64,000 nt of DNA from Desulfobacterium sp. (GCA_030145245.1 JAQYWC010000034.1:34125-98124), one strand, 5' to 3'. Positions 48,201-56,863 are shown, numbered from the stretch's first letter. A program made the numbers and translations. Notes: generated by a model from the letters alone, not told the origin.

Positions 48201-48644
48201 GAGAATACAAAAATGTGCTATGATGAATATGCTCTCAACATGAAAGTGAGTTTCCCTGTTGAGAGCGATGTCCATAGCATTGAAGAATTCTCTTCATGGA
48301 GATAGCCTTAAATCTAAATATTGTGGTTATTTTTTTTTACGATAATCATCGTAGGGCTTGCTCATAACGTTGGCCACTTTTTATTGATTTGTTATGACTT
48401 AAAATCGAAAAAGAGAGGTGGTTTAAAGGGTAAAAGGAGAGCAGATCAAATAAGGTTATATTTGTTGAACATGGCTATCTGGTGTCTTTTTATTGAGAGT
48501 TGCAATCATTTAAGAATACTTAAACAATTATGGCATATTACCAGTCTCATTTTTTATTGTAAATAAGTAAACTTAATTTATTTTATGACTTTTACGTATA
48601 CGACACAATATGTTGTATACAGAGATATTACAATCACCTAACGC

Positions 48645-48668
48645 AAATCAAAGTTTATTGGAGATTAA
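48645..48668. repeat. 24-bp repeat, copy 1
   Basis: AAATCAAAG-T-TTATTGGAGATTAA recurs at 53535-53558 with a single change (C for T at the tenth position). Confidence 0.6.
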
Positions 48669-48898
48669 CCCTCTTGTGGGTAAGCCAGTCCAGCCGGGCA
48701 TCCTGTGAGGACGATTCTCCAAGTGGAGAGATCTATCTCAAGTGTGACCGGATCTGTCATAGTTGCCTGGCAATATCTATAAAAAATGAAATCACATTTA
48801 ATACCCTGTCAAGAAAGTGTGACTTATTGACGGTGTATTATACCTGGCCTTCTCATCTTCCTGAATGGTTGCCAGTGTCCTGCATCTGCTTGAATCCA

Positions 48899-49462
48899 TT
48901 ATGCTGTCTCCTTGACCACGTTGTAGATGTTGCCCCGGCTGACCCCGTACTCCTTGGATAGCGTGGTGGGGTTCATCCCGGCCTTATTCTTTGTCCGGAT
49001 CTCCTGTTTCTGATCGTCGGTGAGCGATGCCTTACGGCCCAGGTGCTTGCCATTGGCCTTGGCCGCTGCAATCCCGGCAAGCTGGCGCTCCTTGCGGAGA
49101 TTGGTCTCAAACTCGGCAAAGACTCCAAGCATCTGCAGGAAGGCCCGGCCCGTTGCCGTGCTGGTGTCAATCTTCTGGTCCAGGATCTCCAGGGCGGCTC
49201 CCTTGCTGTTCAGGGTTTCAATGATGTCGGTAAGGTCTTTCATGTTACGGGCGAGGCTGTCCAGCTTCCAGACCACCAGCTTGTCCCCGGGCCTGATCAT
49301 GTCCATGAGGGTATTCAGAACGAACCTGCCCTTTGTCGTGGTGCCAGACTTCGTTTCCTCCTGGTGTACTGCATCCGGGTAAGCTGCCTTCAATGCCGTG
49401 ACCTGTAAATCTGTATTCTGGTCAAGTGTTGATACCCTGGCATAAGTGAAGATGTTTCCCAT
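48899..49462 (-). CDS. Serine recombinase (Tn3 resolvase/invertase type)
   Basis: 187 residues with catalytic Ser11 in Y-A-R-V-S-T-L-D-Q, the V-V-W-K-L-D-S-L-A-R segment, the E-F-E-T-N-L-R-K-E-R-Q long-helix motif and a C-terminal helix-turn-helix (T-L-S-K-E-Y-G-V-S-R-G-N-I-Y-N). It would resolve or invert DNA between paired sites. A decayed second copy lies directly upstream, sharing about 50 nt of flanking sequence. Confidence 0.93.
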   Translation of the reverse strand: MGNIFTYARVSTLDQNTDLQVTALKAAYPDAVHQEETKSGTTTKGRFVLNTLMDMIRPGDKLVVWKLDSLARNMKDLTDIIETLNSKGAALEILDQKIDTSTATGRAFLQMLGVFAEFETNLRKERQLAGIAAAKANGKHLGRKASLTDDQKQEIRTKNKAGMNPTTLSKEYGVSRGNIYNVVKETA

Positions 49463-49530
49463 GGTGCTCCCCCTTGGTTAAAGTGTTCTCAGAAAGTGTC
49501 AAAAACACCTTAGACCTTTTTTAAACAGTG

Positions 49531-49577
49531 TGAGGTGGTAGGGTATTTGTGGACATTTTCTTAAGAGGGGGGTATGT
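49531..49577 (+). mobile_element. Orphan left end of the IS3-family element
   Basis: The 46-nt stretch TGAGGTGGTAGGGTATTTGT onward matches the first 46 nt of the element at 52281-52690 with only a few differences. No transposase or right end follows. It abuts the truncated 3' end of the resolvase relic. Confidence 0.75.
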
Positions 49578-49945
49578 GACCCCGTACTCCTTGGATAGCG
49601 TGGTGGGGTTCATCCCGGCCTTGTTCTTTGTCCGGATCTCTTTTTCTGCTCATCAGTAAGCGATGCCTTGCGGCCCAGGTGCTTACCCTTGCCCTTGGCT
49701 GCTGCTATCCCGGCAAGCTGGCGTTCCTTGCGGAGATTGGTCTCAAACTCGGCAAAGACGCCGAGCATCTGTAGGAAGGCTTTCCCGGTGGCAGTGCTGG
49801 TATCAATCTTCTGATCAAGGATATCCAGGCGGCACCCTTTTTTCCTGTCGGAGCACTGCATCCGGGTACGCTGCCTCCACCTATATGTCGGTGTTATAGT
49901 CTAAGGTGCTGACTCTGGCATAAGTGAAGATTGTTCCCATGGTGC
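49573..49945 (-). pseudogene. Second, decayed resolvase copy
   Basis: Translation in three frames gives the same protein as the intact resolvase next door: I-F-T-Y-A-R-V-S-T-L-D near the start, an internal deletion from about residue 25 to 85, L-D-I-L-D-Q-K-I-D-T-S-T-A-T-G, and the E-F-E-T-N-L helix. Frameshifts and the loss of the last ~14 codons at the IS end make it non-functional. Confidence 0.85.
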
Positions 49946-50083
49946 CCCCTTGGTTAAAGTGTTATCTGAAAGTGTCAATAACGCCTTAATTTTTTTTTGG
50001 GGGAAACGGTGTCAATAAGCCAAAAAAAACAATCTTTATGACAGCATAGTTGGCTGGAGGTGATACGTAGCGGCAGGCAGGAA

Positions 50084-50118
50084 ACAAAAAAGGCAGAGCC
50101 ATTATTGACTCTGCCCTT
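50084..50118 (-). terminator. Terminator of the PKD-repeat gene
   Basis: On the minus strand GGCAGAG pairs with CTCTGCC, and TTTTTTG follows. It starts 22 nt after the stop codon. Confidence 0.8.
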
Positions 50119-50139
50119 CGAGAAGTGTTTTAGGATCTG

Positions 50140-51696
50140 TTATTTCTTTGTATGGATTACAATTGACCCTCCACTAATAGATTGGTCAAATCCGTTGTCA
50201 TAAACATCCATTTCAACACCAGATTCATTTTCTGACCAAATTTTGATTCGGAAGGTGTCGGGATCGTTGTCTCCTGCCCAAATCATGAACTTATAAAGGT
50301 TGCCATTCTCGTCAGCCTCGCCGTTGATCGTACCCGAGCCCTTGAATCTGGCGTAGTTACTGCCAGTAACCACCAGCCATTCATAGCTGTAGCTATGGAA
50401 GTTCAGGCCAGCCGTCTGAAAAAGGAACTCGGTCTGGCCTGTCGGAAATTTGTCTTTCTTCTTGTACTTGGAGACAAATCCAAAGTTCGCCTTACCCTCA
50501 AGCGATTGGTCGGGAATATAAGCTTTTGCCTCCGAGTCGATCCAGCCGCCACCAGTGACAAATCCGGCGCTCGGATCATAAATAACAGCAAGGGTGCAAT
50601 CTGTATCCGTGTGTTTTCCATCGTCAACGGTAAGGCAGACATCATAGATGCCGGCATCAACGTAGGTGTGGCTGGGTGTCGCTTCAGTTCCCGTGTTGCT
50701 ATCGCCGAATTCCCATACGTAAGAAGTTAGGGTATCGCCGTCCGGATCAAACGAGCTTGTTCCATCGAAGTCTATCAGTGAGCCTGCAGCACCGAGGTGC
50801 GGGCCATTGGAATCAGCGACAGGTGGCGTGTTCACCACTGCGCTCGTCGCAGCCGTGTGGATGGCTCCATAAGTGTCAGTCACAGTCAGCAGCACCATGT
50901 ATGTTCCCACCGCCGAATAGGTGTGGGTTAGAGAAGGTCCCGAGTCGGTACTCCAATCGCCAAAGTCCCATAAGTAAGAAGTGAGGGTATCGCCGTTCGG
51001 ATCATACGAGCCAGTTCCATTGAAGTTTATCGGTGAGTCTGGAACACCGAGGTACGGGCCATTGGGATCAGCGACAGGTGGCGTGTTCAGCACCTTTGCG
51101 GTCGTCGTAACCGTGTCGGAGGCTCCATACGGGTCAGTCACTGTAAGCGTCACCGTGTAATCCCTCACCTCTTCATAGGTGTGGCTGGGTGTCGCTCCAT
51201 TCCCCGTGTTGCCATCGCCGAATTTCCATAAGTAAGAAAGGGTATCGCCGTCCGGATCAGACGAGCCAGTTCCATCGAAATTTATCGGTGAGCCTGCAGC
51301 ACCGTCGTACGGGCCATCGGGATCAGCGACAGGTGAGTTGTTCACCATCGTTATGGCCCTTTCAGCCGTGTCGGAAGCTCCATACGGGTCAGTCACTGTC
51401 AGCTTCACCGTGTATGTCCCCGGCTCCGAATAGGTGTGGTTTTGTGTCTCTCCGGTTGCCGTGTTGCCATCGCCGAAGTCCCAGTCGTAGCTCAGCGGAT
51501 CGTAGTCTGGATCATACGAAGGAATTCCATTGAAGTATATCGGTTGGTATGACATTTTGCAGGGCGGCGGGCAGTTGTGAGAAATGACAGCGACAGGTGG
51601 CGCGTTCTCGGCATAACTAACAGGTGAAAAAGCTGCCACCAAGAAAGTGGCTAAAAATAACGTTGGGAAAAAAGCTTTTAAATTGAAATATCTCAT
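50140..51696 (-). CDS. Exported PKD-repeat protein
   Basis: 518 residues: a signal peptide (to V-S-Y-A-E), four tandem PKD domains (about 30-370), each with F-G-D-x-x-T and T-V-T-D-x-Y-G-A or equivalent, and a C-terminal region starting G-F-V-T-G-G-G-W-I-D, as in proteins with a post-PKD beta domain. The repeats are also visible at the DNA level, with four ~270-bp copies. PKD domains are typical of surface adhesins and polymer-binding proteins. No PEP-CTERM tail is present. A GEMM-I riboswitch lies 80 nt upstream. Confidence 0.87.
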   Translation of the reverse strand: MRYFNLKAFFPTLFLATFLVAAFSPVSYAENAPPVAVISHNCPPPCKMSYQPIYFNGIPSYDPDYDPLSYDWDFGDGNTATGETQNHTYSEPGTYTVKLTVTDPYGASDTAERAITMVNNSPVADPDGPYDGAAGSPINFDGTGSSDPDGDTLSYLWKFGDGNTGNGATPSHTYEEVRDYTVTLTVTDPYGASDTVTTTAKVLNTPPVADPNGPYLGVPDSPINFNGTGSYDPNGDTLTSYLWDFGDWSTDSGPSLTHTYSAVGTYMVLLTVTDTYGAIHTAATSAVVNTPPVADSNGPHLGAAGSLIDFDGTSSFDPDGDTLTSYVWEFGDSNTGTEATPSHTYVDAGIYDVCLTVDDGKHTDTDCTLAVIYDPSAGFVTGGGWIDSEAKAYIPDQSLEGKANFGFVSKYKKKDKFPTGQTEFLFQTAGLNFHSYSYEWLVVTGSNYARFKGSGTINGEADENGNLYKFMIWAGDNDPDTFRIKIWSENESGVEMDVYDNGFDQSISGGSIVIHTKK

Positions 51697-51774
51697 TTAA
51701 AACCTCCTTTTTTAATTGCTTTGAAATTTCAAAACGTTACAAAGAAAAACGTTGAACATCAGCAGCAGGTTCAT

Positions 51775-51850
51775 CCTCCGGTAACCTGGCTGTCTCCTTA
51801 AGACCCGTAATTTTCCGTCCCTGCCTCAGGGCAGGTTTGGCTTTGATTGG
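51775..51850 (-). promoter_or_regulatory. GEMM-I riboswitch (cyclic dinucleotide sensor)
   Basis: On the minus strand: GCCAAACC, hairpin CTGCC-CTGA-GGCAG, GGGACGGAAA, ACGGGTCTT, AGACAGCCAGGTTACC. This follows the GEMM-I consensus and is clearly related to the copy at 48128-48200. It precedes the PKD protein gene, so the cyclic dinucleotide should control its expression. The ligand (cyclic di-GMP or cyclic AMP-GMP) is not settled. Confidence 0.85.
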
Positions 51851-52246
51851 GACTATCTTATTGAATTTATTATATGCAAACCCCATACAAAATCAGACAT
51901 GTATTACGGGGAACGTCTAATGGTTTGCAATAGTAATTGGCCTGTTTCCTTTAGAATTAAGGCTCTCAACACCCCAAAGCCACCTGAAAGACATTCGGGG
52001 CAATAATCCGTTTCTATAATTTTCAAATAGTTAGCTCATCGACAAAGAAAACCAATATTCATAGTATGAATATTATGAATCACATTTTATGTAATTCGTT
52101 ACAGATGCTTATGTGCTGTATTGCATGGTAAAATACAAAAACGGATGAAAATAAAAAAAAGTTCTTGACATTGCCTTACAGATAGAAAGTCTTGGAAAGA
52201 GGGTCAAACCATTAGGTATAAATTGAATGGGGGTTGAGGAGGGAAT

Positions 52247-52280
52247 ATGACAATGCACAATCCACCACACCCTGGCGAAG
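52247..52280 (+). pseudogene. higA-like antitoxin start, cut by IS element
   Basis: After the ribosome site GAGGAGGGA, the ATG opens M-T-M-H-N-P-P-H-P-G-E, the conserved N-terminus of HigA-type antitoxins (N-P-P-H-P-G-E). The frame is lost at the IS3-like element, whose first bases begin at 52281. No continuation was recognised on the far side. Confidence 0.65.
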
Positions 52281-52690
52281 TGAGGTGGTAGGGTATTTGT
52301 GGACACTTTCTTAAGAGTGGGCTATGAACCCACATGGAGGTGTCAAATGGACAAGAACAGAAAGAAATATTCATCTAATTTCAAAGAAGACGCGGTTAAA
52401 CGGATCACTGAACCGGGCTATAAAATTACCGAGACTGCCCGGAATCTTGGGGTCAATGCAACCATGTTGGGGTGCTGGAAACATGAGCTTGAAGACTGAA
52501 AGAATCTTTTTTGCAAACGATTCGACCCGAGAAAACGCCAGAAGAGGCGTCGCTGATTACATTGAAATGTTTTACAATAGTAACAGGCAGCATTCTTATC
52601 TGGGCTATGTGAGCCCTAAAGAATTTGAAATTCTGTGGCTTTTCAAAAAGGCTGCTTAACAAAAGTGTCCACTTTTACTTGACCACGTCA
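52281..52690 (+). mobile_element. Internally deleted IS3-family element, 410 bp
   Basis: Terminal inverted repeats of about 29 bp begin TGASGTGGT and end GTGGACACTTT on both sides. Inside, the orfA N-terminus (M-D-K-N-R-K-K-Y, helix-turn-helix with I-T-E-T-A-R-N-L-G-V) at 52347-52499 is followed directly by an orfB C-terminal fragment (A-D-Y-I-E-M-F-Y-N-S-N-R-Q-H-S-Y-L-G-Y). About 800 bp of a normal ~1.25 kb element is missing, so it could move only with a helper transposase. No target duplication is evident. Confidence 0.85.
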
Positions 52691-52731
52691 CGTGGAAAAA
52701 GCTGGAGGAAGGTAAAAGATAGCCCTTCGTG

Positions 52732-53310
52732 TTAATCAATATTTTTAATTAGCGTTCTCTCTTCTTCCAATGAAAGGTAACGCCACTTACCGCTTTCGAG
52801 GTCGAGTTTAAAACTGCCAATGCTGATTCGTTTCAATTTTAAGACCTTTAAGGGCGTCCCAAATTTTGGGTCTTTCAGCGCCCCAAAAAGCCGGCGAATA
52901 TGCCGATTCTTTCCCTCGTCAATTTTTACCCTGAGTTTTGTTTTTGCGCCACCAATGCCTATTTTTTCGATGCCAATAGCTTTCAGTAGACCTTCCTTGC
53001 TTTCCACGCCTTTCATAGCCGCTGCAATATGTTCGTCTGTTACGTGGCCCCTGACCCAGATCTCATAGACTTTAATGCAATTCCCAGGTTTGGTCAGCGC
53101 GTCGCCGATTTTGCCGTTGGTTGTAAATAACAGAAGACCCGTAGATTCCAGGTCAAGGCGTCCGACGGGCATCCATCCGTCATGAAAAACCCAATCGGGG
53201 AAAAGATCATAAACTGTTTTTCGTCCAAGTTCGTCAGAGCGTGTGACCACATAACCCTTAGGCTTATTGAGTGCTATCAGTGTTTTCGAATCGTTCGTTG
53301 TTCTATTCAT
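52732..53310 (-). CDS. Pseudouridine synthase, RsuA/RluE type
   Basis: 192 residues of the RsuA family: N-K-P-K-G-Y near residue 16, catalytic Asp53 in G-R-L-D-L-E-S-T-G-L-L-L-F-T, and I-D-E-G-K-N-R-H-I-R-R-L-F. It lacks an N-terminal S4 domain, as in RluE of E. coli. It modifies a uridine in rRNA; which one is unknown. It sits alone between the IS element and the methyltransferase cassette. Confidence 0.88.
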   Translation of the reverse strand: MNRTTNDSKTLIALNKPKGYVVTRSDELGRKTVYDLFPDWVFHDGWMPVGRLDLESTGLLLFTTNGKIGDALTKPGNCIKVYEIWVRGHVTDEHIAAAMKGVESKEGLLKAIGIEKIGIGGAKTKLRVKIDEGKNRHIRRLFGALKDPKFGTPLKVLKLKRISIGSFKLDLESGKWRYLSLEEERTLIKNID

Positions 53311-53534
53311 TAGGTATTTTTGACGAGCCCTTAAATTAAGATTGTTTCCAGTAAACTATAATTGTGAGTTCTTCTTATTTTAAATATAGTGAAAAACTGG
53401 TGATTTATAACCAGTTTTTTTCCGAGTAGCATGTTGCTGCTGTATGTTATCCGGAAAGGTTATGTATTAATTACCCACAACGGGACTTATTCAAATACAG
53501 CATGATCAAAAAGATAGCAAGTGGGCTGTCATTA

Positions 53535-53558
53535 AAATCAAAGCTTATTGGAGATTAA
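53535..53558. repeat. 24-bp repeat, copy 2
   Basis: AAATCAAAG-C-TTATTGGAGATTAA, differing by one base from the copy at 48645-48668. Confidence 0.6.
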
Positions 53559-53617
53559 GTTGCAAAAAGATATGCAGAAATTGAAATGGCAGAGCGTATC
53601 CATTAAAAAAATCTAAT

Positions 53618-53710
53618 CACCACTTATTCACAGCCATACTTCCGGGAAGGGCGTAAATCGGCCCTTTCGGCAGACAGCATAAGCAATAAAACGATTCAAT
53701 TCCAAATCGG
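53618..53710 (+). repeat. Direct repeat upstream of the MTase/AsnB-like cassette
   Basis: About 95 bp with roughly 80-85 % identity to 56981-57075, in the same orientation. It carries the shared coding-like sequence Y-S-Q-P...K-S-A-L-S-A. The two copies bracket the cassette at 54153-56571. Confidence 0.65.
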
Positions 53711-54152
53711 TTGGCCGCTGTATCCGTTCGAACAAGCCTCTTGTTGGCAGACCGTCTTTAACTTTGGCTGAGAAAGGGTGGGAATCAAAAAGAACAATGG
53801 ACCCAATGTATTTGGGCATGGTTAAATAGGGGGCTGGAAAGTTGACATTGAATCGTTTAAAGACTAATATACGTCTGTTTGTTTTGTTATAATTGATTGT
53901 TGATTCATTGCTTGTCTGTTGTAATCGTTTGTTATTATTTCTTATTGAATCAAATGCTTTTTTTTTGCTGGCAAGTGACTGGTCTTTCCCAGTAGCTTTG
54001 TTACGGACCTAAAAGCATGAGAGCTGGGGATACCTCTGGGTTTCCTGTGACGAATCGTAGCCACGATGACCGCACAGAACATGGATAGCCTTGCCAATAA
54101 CCGACGTTCATTCCTATCTTATCAGGGATCAGATCCAGCTGAAGGAGAAACG

Positions 54153-55028
54153 ATGAGCTATACCAAGGAAAACAATGTTAAGGCTGATTTTAACTCGATC
54201 TACACGGAGCCGCCCCCCCATAAATATATCTCTACCATGGCTGAACACGGGTATCGCATCGGCGAAAAGGCCCGGCCATATTTTCAATCCGCCGTCCAGT
54301 TGCTGGAGGAATTGAACGGCGAAGCCCTGCCGGTTCAGATGCTTGATCTCGGATGTTCTTACGGCATCGGCTCGGCCCTGGTGAAGTACGGGTGTTCATT
54401 CGATGAGCTGACAGCTTTTTATTCCAACCGCGCGCCGACCGAGTTCAGCTCTTGCTGTGATGCCACCCGTATGTGGCTTAATGTGGTCCCGCCGGCCTGC
54501 AACATCCGTTGTGTGGGGTTGGATAGTTCCGCGCCGGCCATTGACTTTGCCCTTCATTCCAGATTGCTGGATGCGGGCATCTCAAGAGATTATGAACTGG
54601 CCGGTGTGGTGCCGACCCAAAACGAAGCGGCCTGGTTCCAAAACTGCAACCTGCTGGTCAGCACCGGGGCCATCGGGTATGTGACGGAACAAACGCTTGC
54701 CAAAATCCTCTGCCACCTTGGGAAAAACCACTCAGGGGAGTACGGACCGTTTGTGGTGGTCTCCATTCTGCGAATGTTCGACATTCAGCCGATCCGTGAG
54801 GTCTTTTGGCAGTTCGGGCTGGATTTTAAACCCGTCCCCGGCGTCTATCTTCCCCAACGCCGATTTATCGATAAAAAGGAAGAGAGAGAGGTGCTGAAGA
54901 TTCTGGGGGAACGGGGGGTGGATAGCCGGGGCCTGGAAGACAACGGGGAGCTCTATTGCCGGCTCTATGTTGCCGGACCTGAACATCAGCTGCATGTCCT
55001 TTTCGATCAAATGATTCAGGAGATGTAA
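54153..55028 (+). CDS. SAM-dependent methyltransferase-like protein
   Basis: I start at the ATG at 54153, with AAGGAG 6 nt upstream; the longer frame from 54066 has no ribosome site. The 291-residue protein has SAM motif I, M-L-D-L-G-C-S-Y-G-I-G (about residue 50), and a later G-L-D-S-S-A-P segment for the second motif. Beyond that it is not close to a named methyltransferase I know. The asparagine-synthetase-like gene starts one nt after its stop, so both are translated together and should work on one substrate. Confidence 0.72.
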   Translation: MSYTKENNVKADFNSIYTEPPPHKYISTMAEHGYRIGEKARPYFQSAVQLLEELNGEALPVQMLDLGCSYGIGSALVKYGCSFDELTAFYSNRAPTEFSSCCDATRMWLNVVPPACNIRCVGLDSSAPAIDFALHSRLLDAGISRDYELAGVVPTQNEAAWFQNCNLLVSTGAIGYVTEQTLAKILCHLGKNHSGEYGPFVVVSILRMFDIQPIREVFWQFGLDFKPVPGVYLPQRRFIDKKEEREVLKILGERGVDSRGLEDNGELYCRLYVAGPEHQLHVLFDQMIQEM

Positions 55029-55029
55029 T

Positions 55030-56571
55030 ATGGGAGGTTTTGCCGCCATCTCAAACCATGCCCATGGGCAGGATCTCAAAAAAATGATGGATCAAATCAA
55101 GCACCGTGGCTCTTTCATGCAGGGGCACGTTGATTTGGGACATGTTCTGCTGGCACAAAACTATCACAAGGCCGATATGGGGGGAAGGATGGAGGCCGGA
55201 CAAGACGCTGCCCGTTGTCATGTTCCGGTTTCAGAGGACCACAAGAGAGGCCTTCATATCTGTTATGACGGCCAGGTCGGGAACAGGCCGGAGTTGGCGG
55301 GAGATTGTGCCGTCACTGCCGGTCCATGGCAGGAAGAACGTGTCCTGCTGGCTTTGTACAGGGAATATGGCCATCGGATGTGTGAGCATTTGTCGGATGC
55401 GATTTTTGCCTTTTTCATTGCAGACAGGGATTCTTTTTTGGCGGCAAGGGATCTGTTGGGTATCAAAACGCTGTTTTACGGCATAAAAAACGGGTCCTTC
55501 TATTTCAGCTCGGAACTGAAGGCGTTGACGAAGGTCTGTAAAGAGGTTCATGAATTTCCACCCGGACATTACATGGATCAGAGCGGACGATTGACCCGAT
55601 TCGCCGACTTCCCGGAAAGACCGGAGATTGATTTCAGCCTGTCGGAAGAAAAAGCGGTGGGGCATCTCCGGCATCTTATCTTGAAAAGCGTTAAAAACCG
55701 TGTTTCCTGGCAACGGCCCACCGGCAGCCTGCTCAGCGGCGGGATCGATTCAAGCGTTGTGGCCCACATCGCAAACCAGGAGATGCGGCAGAACGTTGGG
55801 CAAAATGCACGCCTGGCGACATTTGTCATCGGTGTCGGTGAAAGTGACGATATCCGGAATGCAAGGTTGATGGCGGAGTTCCTGGACTCGGATCACCATG
55901 AAATTCTGGTCCGCCCGGAGGAGATCCTGGCGGTACTTCCGGAAGTTATTTATTATTTGGAGTCGTTCGATCCTTCACTGGTTCGGAGTGCCGCCAGCAA
56001 CTTTATTGTATCCCGCTATGCGGCCCGCGAAGGCATTGAGGTGATCTTGTCCGGTGAAGGAGGCGACGAAATTTTCTGCGGCTATCAGTACCTGAAGAAA
56101 TTCGATGCATCTGAGCTGTATCACCGGCAGTTGGAATGCCTGCGCTTTTTACATCACAATGCCTCCTTGCGGTTGGACAGGATGAACCAGTGCCACTCCA
56201 TTCGTGTGGTCACACCGTTAATCGCCGGTGAGCTGCTCTCCTATGCCCTGCGGTTGCCTCCAGGGTTTAAACTGCGTCTGAAGAAAGGGGCGCCGGCCAT
56301 TGAAAAATATATTTTTCGAAAAGCTTTCGAGGGGGAACTTCCCGATGCCATTGTTTGGAGGCTCAAGCAAGAGTTTTCCAAGGGTTCAGGCTCCGCCGGT
56401 GTATTGCCCGGACATTTTGAAAAAACAGTTTCCGACAGTGATTTTGGGGCAGCCCAGCTGCGGAATCCCCGGATTCGCAGTAAAGAGGAGTGTTATTATT
56501 ATCAATTATTCACCGATTATTTCGGTGAAACAGAGGCGGTGAAAACGGTTGGGCAATGGATGACCTTCTGA
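55030..56571 (+). CDS. Asparagine synthetase-like protein without glutaminase Cys
   Basis: 513 residues with the two AsnB domains. The synthetase half has the pyrophosphate loop S-G-G-I-D-S-S at 236-242 and the G-E-G-G-D-E-I segment near 337; A-R-D-L-L-G closes the glutaminase half. In glutamine-using enzymes residue 2 is Cys (M-C-G-I); here it is Gly (M-G-G-F), and the usual R-G-P-D is R-G-S-F. The enzyme should therefore not take ammonia from glutamine. Like beta-lactam synthetase it may adenylate a carboxylate and use another nucleophile. It is coupled to the methyltransferase gene. Confidence 0.86.
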   Translation: MGGFAAISNHAHGQDLKKMMDQIKHRGSFMQGHVDLGHVLLAQNYHKADMGGRMEAGQDAARCHVPVSEDHKRGLHICYDGQVGNRPELAGDCAVTAGPWQEERVLLALYREYGHRMCEHLSDAIFAFFIADRDSFLAARDLLGIKTLFYGIKNGSFYFSSELKALTKVCKEVHEFPPGHYMDQSGRLTRFADFPERPEIDFSLSEEKAVGHLRHLILKSVKNRVSWQRPTGSLLSGGIDSSVVAHIANQEMRQNVGQNARLATFVIGVGESDDIRNARLMAEFLDSDHHEILVRPEEILAVLPEVIYYLESFDPSLVRSAASNFIVSRYAAREGIEVILSGEGGDEIFCGYQYLKKFDASELYHRQLECLRFLHHNASLRLDRMNQCHSIRVVTPLIAGELLSYALRLPPGFKLRLKKGAPAIEKYIFRKAFEGELPDAIVWRLKQEFSKGSGSAGVLPGHFEKTVSDSDFGAAQLRNPRIRSKEECYYYQLFTDYFGETEAVKTVGQWMTF

Positions 56572-56587
56572 GAGCGGTAAAGGGGAG

Positions 56588-56612
56588 CGCAGGGGGGATG
56601 GCCCCCCACGCC
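56588..56612. terminator. Hairpin after the AsnB-like gene
   Basis: GGGGGG-ATGG-CCCCCC forms a 6-bp GC stem 20 nt after the stop. There is no T-run, so terminator function is uncertain. Confidence 0.35.
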
Positions 56613-56614
56613 AT

Positions 56615-56863
56615 TCAACCTGGAAAGCGGTTCAGCGCTCCGTCAGGATGCTTTTGCATGATTACCGGCCCATCCTCGCGGAATCGAAATGTCCTGGAAA
56701 ACCCCTTTCCCCGGCGTGGCGGCGTTTGAAACTCCGCTTCCCGCCAATTTTGACCATAAACGTCGTAGCGTTTTCTTTTTTCAGGGTCCTTGAACACTTC
56801 GTAGGCTTCATTGACCCGCTTGAAGTTTTCTTCGGCTCCCTTGTCCTTGTTGAGGGATAGGAA
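56615..56863 (-). pseudogene. DnaJ-type J-domain relic
   Basis: The minus-strand frame has N-K-D-K-G-A-E-E-N-F-K-R-V-N-E-A-Y-E-V-F and D-P-E-K-R-K-R-Y-D-x-Y-G-Q-N-W, helices III-IV of a J-domain and the following linker. The HPD tripeptide that should precede N-K-D is missing (F-L-S-L instead), and helices I-II are gone. A normal DnaJ/CbpA continuation is also absent. It cannot stimulate DnaK as it stands. Confidence 0.7.

Larger units (their letters stand above)
47883..48898. other. Mostly non-coding, holds the riboswitch
   Basis: Apart from the riboswitch (48128-48200) no gene is certain here. An open frame at 48321-48566 has one hydrophobic segment, no ribosome site and no recognised family, so it is left out. 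The stretch also holds one of two copies of a 24-bp sequence (48645-48668). Confidence 0.5.

Noticed and set aside
48321..48566. 81-codon open frame with one hydrophobic segment
   Set aside because: No Shine-Dalgarno sequence before the start, no recognised family; it could be real but cannot be supported.
53514..53535. Possible third GEMM riboswitch fragment (GGGCTGTCATTAAA resembles the 3' half of the copy at 48128-48200)
   Set aside because: Only the 3' strand resembles the motif; the P1b hairpin and GGGACG segment are missing, so it is at most a relic.
53628..53819. 63-codon minus-strand open frame upstream of the methyltransferase
   Set aside because: It overlaps the direct repeat, has no ribosome site, and the repeat is conserved better in the other strand's frame.
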